64,000 nt of DNA from Hemerocallis citrina (Eukaryota; Streptophyta; Magnoliopsida; Asparagales; Asphodelaceae), in assembly GCA_017893485.1 (NCBI GenBank), contig CM030362.1, positions 264,597,073 through 264,661,072 on the forward strand. Direction: 5' to 3'. Every line of letters begins with the position of its first letter. Positions within the stretch are counted from its first letter, which is position 1. The notes under the pieces were generated by a model. It saw nothing but the letters and a program-made list of their open reading frames with translations. It was not told the DNA's origin and did not search any database. Positions 56,501-64,000 of the stretch are shown one piece after another. Both the position numbers and the translations under genes were made by a program.

Positions 56501-58242
56501 CATCGAGATCCGTGCTTTGTGTTCGTGATTGCAATTGTAATCGTGTTCGTGATTGGTTCGTAATTTGTTTGCTCGTGTTCGTGCCTGGGAGTCCGTTCCC
56601 TTTATTCTTGCTCTTGCTTTGTCGTTTCTATCGTCGTCTCTCAGGTAAGTAACTTGTTTTCTTTTCTTTGTGTAATACAAGTACTAAATACCGCATGTAG
56701 TGTAGGTTGTCTTCTAGAGACAATTCTTGTGTAAAACCCATGTTGTATGCTGTCCTTATTGTGTTGACCCGACCGTAGTTGCCACATGACACCCATGACA
56801 TGAAATAACCTACGGATGAGCACTTCTTATTGTATACATGCATGTTGTTCATGACTTGTTGTATGACCTTGTATGCTTGATGTGTTATTCGTAGTATAAC
56901 TCGTTGTAGACTTGTGAACCACCCTATACCAAGTTGCTTGGACATCTAGTATACCATATTTCATGTTTGGTTATGTTCTGGATGAGTTTCGTATGAACTA
57001 GTTGATTATGTGCATGAAGGATATTTTTTGTTTTGCCGGTTTTCCGTTTTGATCAGTATTTTAGACCATATTAAGGTCAGTATATGAAAATTATTTGTGA
57101 ATATGAATTATAGAGAATTCTGTCTACTTTCCAGATTTTCTGACAGATCTCAGTTTCGATTTATGAGTTTCGAGTTATAACTATTTTCCTACAGATGTGT
57201 TTAAAATTTCAGATCCAGTTTTATATGAATTATGTATGACTATTTATTTTTCTACTATTGTTAAAGATAATATTTTGATTCAATATTTTATTGATTTCAT
57301 CTAGACCTGATTGGGATTAACCCCTATTTTTGTATGGATTTAATTGATAATTTTTATGCACTATTTTATGCTTGTGAATAACTACTATACTTGCAGAATT
57401 TTCATACTGTTCAGTAAAGATACATAATTTCGACCTAATTCTACTTGCTGTCTCTAAAAACTTTGTGAATATGAATTATAGCCTACTGTATCTATTTTAT
57501 CACTTTTTTGACGGATCTGGATTTCGATTTATATTTTGTGAGATATTACTGTTTTAGTACTACAGTGTTTGTGATTCCAGATTTACAAAACTGTCGTATC
57601 CTGTTGCTTTCTGATTTTACTTGACTATTCTATTTATTTTGGAAAATTATGAAACTTTATTTTCAGTTACTAAACATACTAGGAAATACCCCAGATTTTT
57701 ATTGGATTTAATTATTAAGATTTGATTCTATTTTTCTGTTTATGAATACAAACATCTGATTTCTGGCTGAACATGTTTTCTGGGTTCAAATCTGTTCTGA
57801 GACTTATTGTTGTGAAACACCATATGACTTATATATATTTGCTGGATTCGGCCGGGAGTCTATTTTCCATATTCTCTTATGGATCCAGATTTGCATTTTG
57901 TAGCAACGGGAATTCTAGATTTAGTGCAGTACTGTCTTGCTGTCATGAACTAGAATTTTCGTTGTTCTATCCTTTTATGTGTTGTCTATTACCTATACCT
58001 GTTTATCTTCCAACTTGAACCTGTTACTTGCTCATGATATGTTATTCTTTCTCTGTTTTGTGATACGTATATACCTGTTTCATAATAATAACAAATAACC
58101 AAGCCGGGATTAAGGGTAAGACCTTAGTAGTGGACAATATAGGTATGTGTACTCAGAAGGAGGCCCGTGTTTTCCATTACTTATTGCCATGTTTCATGAT
58201 TGCATAATTCATGCCTGATATTACTATCTGATTATATGTTGC

Positions 58243-61200
58243 TGTAACCCCTGTTTTTCATTTTGTGCATTTTTGAGTGTATTTTTCGTTTTGGTGTATT
58301 TTCTCTCTTGTATTCTTTCTGAACCGTATATTGGAGTTATTTTCAATATATATTCGTTTTATTTTATTTTGAGCTCTTTGTGTTTGATTGGTTGTCTCTT
58401 TTATTTCGTTCTTCAATATTTCGTTCTTTCTTTCATTTTGTTCTTATCCCTTTTATTTTTGTTCTTGGGTGTGTGTTGTTGTGATTGGTTGTGATCATAT
58501 TTTTCAATCCTATTTTTTGATCCCTAATAAGATTTACCAAAGACAAATTAAATCCCCAATCCTATTTGATATCCTATACAATTTGTATCCTAATTAAAGC
58601 CAAATTAAACAAATTCTATTACTACTCTTATATACCCACAACCCATTACCCATTAACCCAACTTGTATTATTAACCCTAATCCCTCCATATAAATACTCC
58701 CTCCCTCACACAAAACCCTAACCCTAGTCCCTCTACCTCTCTCATTCGGCCTCCCTCTCTCTCCCCTTGCTTGTGCCGCCCACCTACAGTCGACACCAAC
58801 CCAGGCCGACTCCCCCTCCCGACCTACCTCCAAACCCGAGCCGCCCCATCTCCTTCAACCTGAGCCTCCACTCTCCTCTTCCCCCTGTTGGCCATCCCGA
58901 CCACCCGTCACACCACCTCTCACCACCACATATAATCCTTAGTGTCTCTCGTGGTGTTCTTTTGTGGCCGCAAGCCACTATCGTCATCCCGCTTTTGGAG
59001 TTTTTGTTCGTGTGGAGATTTTTGCTCTAGTTTGCTTGGATTCGTTGATTCGTGAATTATCGTTCGTGGTTTTTGCTCCTTACTCTTGGTTTTCGTTGTT
59101 CTTCATCTTCGGTTAAGGCAAGTAACTTGTACTCCAATTCATTTATTTGATACAAGTCAAAAATACCACCTATAATGTAGTTGGGTCTAGAGAAGACTCT
59201 TGTTTGTATTATGTTTGATGGATTTTGTCTCTATTGTGAAAATTTGACCATAGATGACTCATAACATACTATGGACATGAATTAACTTAGGTTTTACCCG
59301 TTCTTGATTTTGATCATGTATGTGAGACTTTTGTGAGAATTCGTGATTTGGTTGAGACTCATGTGATATATTTAGTGTGGACATGCTAGATACCCTAATT
59401 TATGATGTTTGAACACTTGGTAGACCCAATTTCATGTTTGGTTGTGTTTTGCACAAGTTTTGTATGATATATGTTGAGTTGTTGATAAAGGAAAAAATCT
59501 GTATTTTGTCGCTGATCTGTTTTGTTTGCTGTTTTAGACTGTCTTGAAGTCAGTAACTTAATTTTGGTATAAAACATGAGTTTTAGAGAATTTTGTCTAT
59601 TTTCAAACCCCTTTAACCTTGCTTGATTTCGTTTTCGTATGTGTGAGTTATGAATGTTTTACTACAAAGGTATCGATCTTTTCCAGATTTCGTTCTTGGT
59701 GTTTTTGATGACTAAATGATTTTAAATATCTATGCTACACATATTATTTTGATCCAGAACTTTGGTCAGTATTTCTTTATCTAGTTAGGGATTACTCAGA
59801 ATTTTGGTGAATTTTATTGATAAGTTTATACGTCGTTTCATGGTCGTTTATGAAAACTACACTTGCTGTATTTTGCTCGCTATTCTGTAAAGAACCTTAT
59901 TTTCACCCTGATTTCTTTTACTGTATGAAAAATGTTTGTAAAATATGACAGTTATATCTATTTTTATATCCCTTTAGCGTAATTGGATTTCCGTTCACTG
60001 GTTGCGAGATATCATGGTTTTCGTACTGCAGTGTTGGAAATTCCAGATTTGCCAAGCTACTGTTTATTGATATTTTCTTATTTTCGATGACTGATCTAAT
60101 TTTACTAGAAAATTATGAAACTTTATATTTAGATACTGGACATATAGGTGAATACCCCAGATTTTTCGTGGATTTATTAATGTGTTTTCATGCTGTTTTC
60201 CTGTTCTTGAATTCGTTTTCCTAATTTCTGGCTGAACCTATTTTCTGTATTCAAATCAGTTTTGAGCTAGGTTTTTGTGAATTAATGTATGACTTATTTA
60301 TACTCGCTGGATTCGTTTGGAAGTCTACTTTCTAGACGTTTCGACGGATTCAGATTTGCATGTTTGTAACACTAGGAATCACTGTTTTACTATAGTATGG
60401 TCTTGCTGCACTGAACTTTAGATTTGTTTATTTTAGTTCTTTTATGAGATATCTTGCACACGTACATGTTTATCTTGCAACTTGAACTTGTTACATGATC
60501 ATGACATGATATACTTGATATGTTTTGCACACCTACATGCTTGTTGGACACTAATAATAATAAAATAACCAAGCCGGGGGTAAGGGAAAGATATAGTAGT
60601 GGATAGTGCAGAAACGTGTACTCGGAAGAACCTAGTGGTTATTGGAGCATGTTTACATGTGGAGCTTGACACGATATATATGACACATACACACATGACA
60701 CTGGAGCTTGTTTGGGTTTTGGAGCTTGTTTACATGATACATGATTATATGATACTTGGAGCTTATCCCTGAGTACACTGCCCTGTATGGTCCCCTACAA
60801 AATCTAAAGTGAAACTGTTTGTTGTAGCAACCATGTAGTAAAAACCGGGATGCATGAAGTAATACCTAGATAGTAATCACTACAAGACTTGAACATGATA
60901 CTTGAATATGACACTTGAACATGATACATGCCCACTTGACACTTGACTATATGATACATGAGATTTGATGCTTGCTACATACTACATGATTACATGATTC
61001 TTGATAATGGTTACTTGATGCATGACACTTGTTTACTTGACACTCGACACATGCTATTATACTTGCTCATCTTGCCATACTATGATTTATATTCTGTTAT
61101 CATGATCTTATCATGCTAGGTTTGTTATTTAGATTTACCTATCTCATGTACTTGTATCATATATTATAAGTGGCCCATAACTTGATTTTTGACGGGTACT

Positions 61201-61631
61201 TGTTTTTCTTCTTCCTTCTCCTGCAAATTTACTAATTGCAGATCAGGATAGTCGGTTGGCAGATGGTATTGGCAAGATGATGAATTAGGGCTGGATTTTC
61301 TGCTTTATGATTTTTATTATTATTGTTGCTTGAAATTGAATAAGATGTACTTGATTACTTGGATATTTATCCTATATTTGGGCAATGTAACCCAGGATAT
61401 TTGACTTGTTCAGAATTTGATTATTTGAGATTATTATATTTGGTTTCAAGTAATTTCTATTGGTATTTTGTTTCAATTTTGCATGCCTGGATGTATCTTT
61501 TGCTTCCGACTCTGATTATCTTGTGAAATATTGTAAAGATTCCTGAACAGCTTATGGATGATGAAAATTATTCGCTGGGCTTTTGTCTCGTATCCGTATT
61601 CCGTATTCTTTTTGGGAAGCGGGACATGACA
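58243..61631 (+). mobile_element. Family D solo LTR (inner)
   Basis: 3389 bases from TGTAACCCCTG to GGGACATGACA, flanked by a perfect GTTGC duplication (58238-58242 and 61632-61636). The outer LTR sequence continues directly on both sides. It is a diverged member of the same family: the GC-rich block at 58740-58930 and the TACATGATACTTGAC-rich segment (60640-61040) have counterparts in the outer copy. No internal element sequence is present. The open frames inside are AT-rich or proline-rich chance frames. Confidence 0.9.
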
Positions 61632-62618
61632 GTTGCCATGATTCGTGATGATTCATGCCTGTTACTATATATTTCCATGCTTCATGATTACATGATTTAT
61701 TCCTGTTACTACTACCTGTTATCATGTTTCATGACTACATGATTCATGCATGTTCCTATTGCCACGATTTCACGACTATGTGATCGTGCCTGTTTATCTG
61801 ACGCCTGAGTACACGGTCCTATAGAAACTCACCACTAGGCCTAAGCGAAACTTGTTTGTAAGTAGCAACCATGTGGTAAAAATCTAGGATGCATGAAGTG
61901 CTACCTAGATAGTAATAATACAAGACTTGACATACATGATACCTGTTACATGATGACCTGTTACATGATTACCTATACATGATACTTGACACATGTTCAC
62001 CTGTTTACCTGCTTGCATGATACTTGATACTTGATATATGTTACCTGTACCCTGTTAGCATTATGTTATTTGATCTTGTTCATGATTCATGCTAGTTCTA
62101 TTTTATTATCATGTCTATACCATGCTATGTAGTTTATTCTTTCCCATGTACTTGTGCCTGCACTACAAGCGGCCCGTAACTTGCATTGACGGGCATTTTG
62201 TTTTCTTTTTCCTCTTTTTGCAATTTATTAAATTGCAGATTTTGGAGATCAACAGCCAGATGGAGTTGGTGATATGCGATTCTAGATGCTGGAGTTTTGC
62301 TATTATTATTTTCTGTTTGCTTATTTTGAATAATTGTATCTGATACTTGGATTATTTGTATTTGGGCAATGTGACCCAGGATTATTGACTTGTTCAGGTC
62401 TGGTTTATTTGAAATTTATTAAATTTTGTTTCAAGTAAATTCCTGTTGGTCTATTGATTCAAATATGCATTCGTGGTTGACTTCTTTTGCTTCTGACTCT
62501 GATTATTCTTGTGAAATGTTGTAAAGATACTGATAGCTTATGGATGATGAAAATCATTTGCTGGTCTTAGTCACGTATTCGTATTCCGTATTTCCTTTTG
62601 GGAAGCGGGGCGTGACAG

Positions 62619-63920
62619 GGTGCGAAGCTCGATCGACACTTACTTACAGCTCTTGTCGAGTGATGGAGGCCAGAGACACGCATTCTATCTACCAGTAGGA
62701 GAGATAACGGTCACTCTCCAAGATGTGGTGATGATTTTCGGGCTTCCTATAGATGGGGTGCCTTGATGGAGAATATGAACTTCGACCGAGTGTAAGTTGT
62801 ACGTGATTACCTCGGTGTTGATTTAGAAGCTTAATGGCTGCAAAGAAAGATGAATTCATAACTGAAGTTGTAGCTGAAGTTGGGCAGTATATGAAGATAA
62901 CGTCGTAGAACATGTTGTAGCTATAGCTCAAGCTGAAGAACAATAAAAAAAATTAAGGAAGTTTTCGACAATAAACCCCTCCGACTGACATGGTTGAAGA
63001 GAAGGTTCACCAGGTACTTGAATGAAGACTCCACCGACGAAGACGTCCAGTATTGCACGCTTGCCTACATTGTAAGTCTGATTAGTGGTGTGCTCTTCCC
63101 AAACTCCTCCGGTGATCTCGTGTCACTTGTGTATGGACGGTTGTTGAGTGACTTCACTATAGCTGGCTGGTATAGTTGGGAAGTGCGGCGTTAGCTTTAT
63201 GGTATAGGTCTTTGTGCACATCTGCATGAATTCCTGGAAAATGGCGGGACCGATTGTTTTGTTGCAGATTTGGAGTTGAGAGTACACACATCGGTCGTCC
63301 CCAGATTGTTGAGCCATCACTGGCTTGGTTGGTCGCTCTGCCAATTCCACAGACATCGCCTCCTTTAGGAGTGTATTAGGCAGGGTGACATACATGGGTC
63401 GATAACCCACGCACATCTCTGGCATACTATAGAGATGAGTTGGACGCATTAGGCGACGAGTGTGTCAATTGGGTGTCGTACACCCCCGATCAATTGCAAT
63501 GACTTCCACCTGCGTGTATGACCGCTACGAGCTTTTGTTAACGACAACTCCACTTGCCAACTTCGGTGTTGTGGAGTTCTGCTATCTAGATAGAGTACTT
63601 CGGCAGTTCGGATTACAGCAGAAGATTCCCAAAGCTCGCTCGTATGACAAGAAATTGCATGAAGTGAAAGGAACGGGTCGCGTGCCCAATTTCTACTAGG
63701 TGGATTTTCATTGAGTACATGTGGCAAATTGGATCAGAGATTTCTTATAGTACTCGGACGTCAAATACCTTACGATGGCTCGAGGCAAGATGGTTGTATA
63801 ACGTGGTACAAGTGCATTACAAGATTGTATGTATCTCCGCATACCGTTGTACCAATGGGGATCCTGATACCGATTCCCGCGACAGAGAAGGAACCACCTC
63901 CGGCGTATTCCTTTTCTTAA
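62619..63920 (+). pseudogene. Plant-mobile-domain (PMD, MAIN-like) pseudogene
   Basis: PMD proteins occur as host genes of the MAIN/MAIL group and inside Mutator-like and other transposons. The plus strand reads KLDRHLLTALVE, a stop, WRPET, then after a one-or-two-base shift HAFYLPVGEITVTLQDVV and IFGLPIDGVP. This is the conserved start of the domain. Further on come RRFTRYLNE, YIVSLISGVLFPNSSGD, DFTIAGWYSWE, then (shifted) MAGPIVLLQIWS, YRDELDALGDE, VVEFCYLDRVLRQFGLQQKIP, and near the end ITWYKCITRLYVSPHTVVP. The order is that of a full PMD. Several stops and frameshifts make it non-functional. The true start lies to the left and is cut off exactly at the solo LTR end (62617). No C-terminal extension or phosphatase domain is seen before 64000. 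Confidence 0.75.
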
Positions 63921-64000
63921 CCAATGTATTAGCCAAAAGCGTCATCATATCGAGCCATGGTTAGTGTACTTTACATATTTGTGTATTTATTGTAGGGATG

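Larger units (their letters stand above)
54928..62617 (+). mobile_element. Family D solo LTR (outer), plus, interrupted by a second family D LTR
   Basis: LTR sequence runs from TAACCCCTGTTTTC (54999) to GGGGCGTGACA (62617), split by the inner LTR at 58243-61631. No internal retrotransposon region, PBS or partner LTR follows, so it is a solo LTR left by recombination. Positions 54928-54997 duplicate 55053-55118 (TTTTCGTAAAT to TCTATTA), so the left edge is rearranged and the expected TG is not seen. The right flank GGGTG (62618-62622) has no matching left copy. It contains a GC-rich block (55540-56200) with low-complexity frames and a GATC-dense segment (56220-56500). Confidence 0.75.

Noticed and set aside
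58273..58597. Phe/Leu-rich, membrane-like small proteins
   Set aside because: T-rich LTR sequence gives hydrophobic frames by composition. There is no start context or conservation in the outer LTR.

Overview
This is a plant nuclear repeat block with no intact cellular gene. The evidence is the long LTRs with TG...CA ends, initiator-Met tRNA primer sites (TGGTATCAGAGC), Ty1/copia and Ty3/gypsy polyproteins, CACTA and plant-mobile-domain remains, and long microsatellites. The extra-ORF type of gypsy element and the chromovirus-like long LTRs fit a large angiosperm genome, perhaps a monocot; that last point is a weak inference.

The backbone from about 1783 to 51786 is one old minus-strand Ty3/gypsy element of the Tat (Retand/Grande-like) type. 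From right to left it has a 5' LTR (51313-51786), a PBS (about 51291-51308), gag, protease, RT, RNase H, a second RNase H and integrase (ending near 38130). A very long 3' region follows, with GC-rich tandem arrays, TATA-like boxes and plus-strand (antisense) extra ORFs that resemble the plant 'putative gypsy-type transposon' family. All of it is decayed. Its 3' LTR was not found in the window.

Younger elements are nested in this backbone. Family A (4609-24729, minus, TSD AGAGC) split the first extra ORF and was itself hit by family B (11722-21026, minus, TSD ATAAC, two 3.67-kb LTRs around a 1.96-kb non-coding core). Family C (26491-34119, plus) has 3.1-kb LTRs and only a broken gag inside. 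A complete Ty1/copia element (42426-50173, minus, TSD GCTTC) lies inside the backbone gag, with 1.27-kb LTRs and a polyprotein carrying three in-frame stops. The left edge (1-1782) is an inverted partial LTR of family D.

Right of the backbone are a candidate terminal exon (51900-52001), a CACTA-type end (to 52820), a degenerate tandem repeat (52850-53540), serial long palindromes (53927-54712), and a family D solo LTR (about 54999-62617) that holds a second family D solo LTR (58243-61631, TSD GTTGC). The window ends in a plus-strand plant-mobile-domain (PMD) pseudogene (62619-63920).

The most unusual structure is the 3' region of the backbone element: repeated array-TATA-ORF modules, arrays made of small hairpins whose arms seem to change in step, and an intron at the same place in two copies of the extra ORF.
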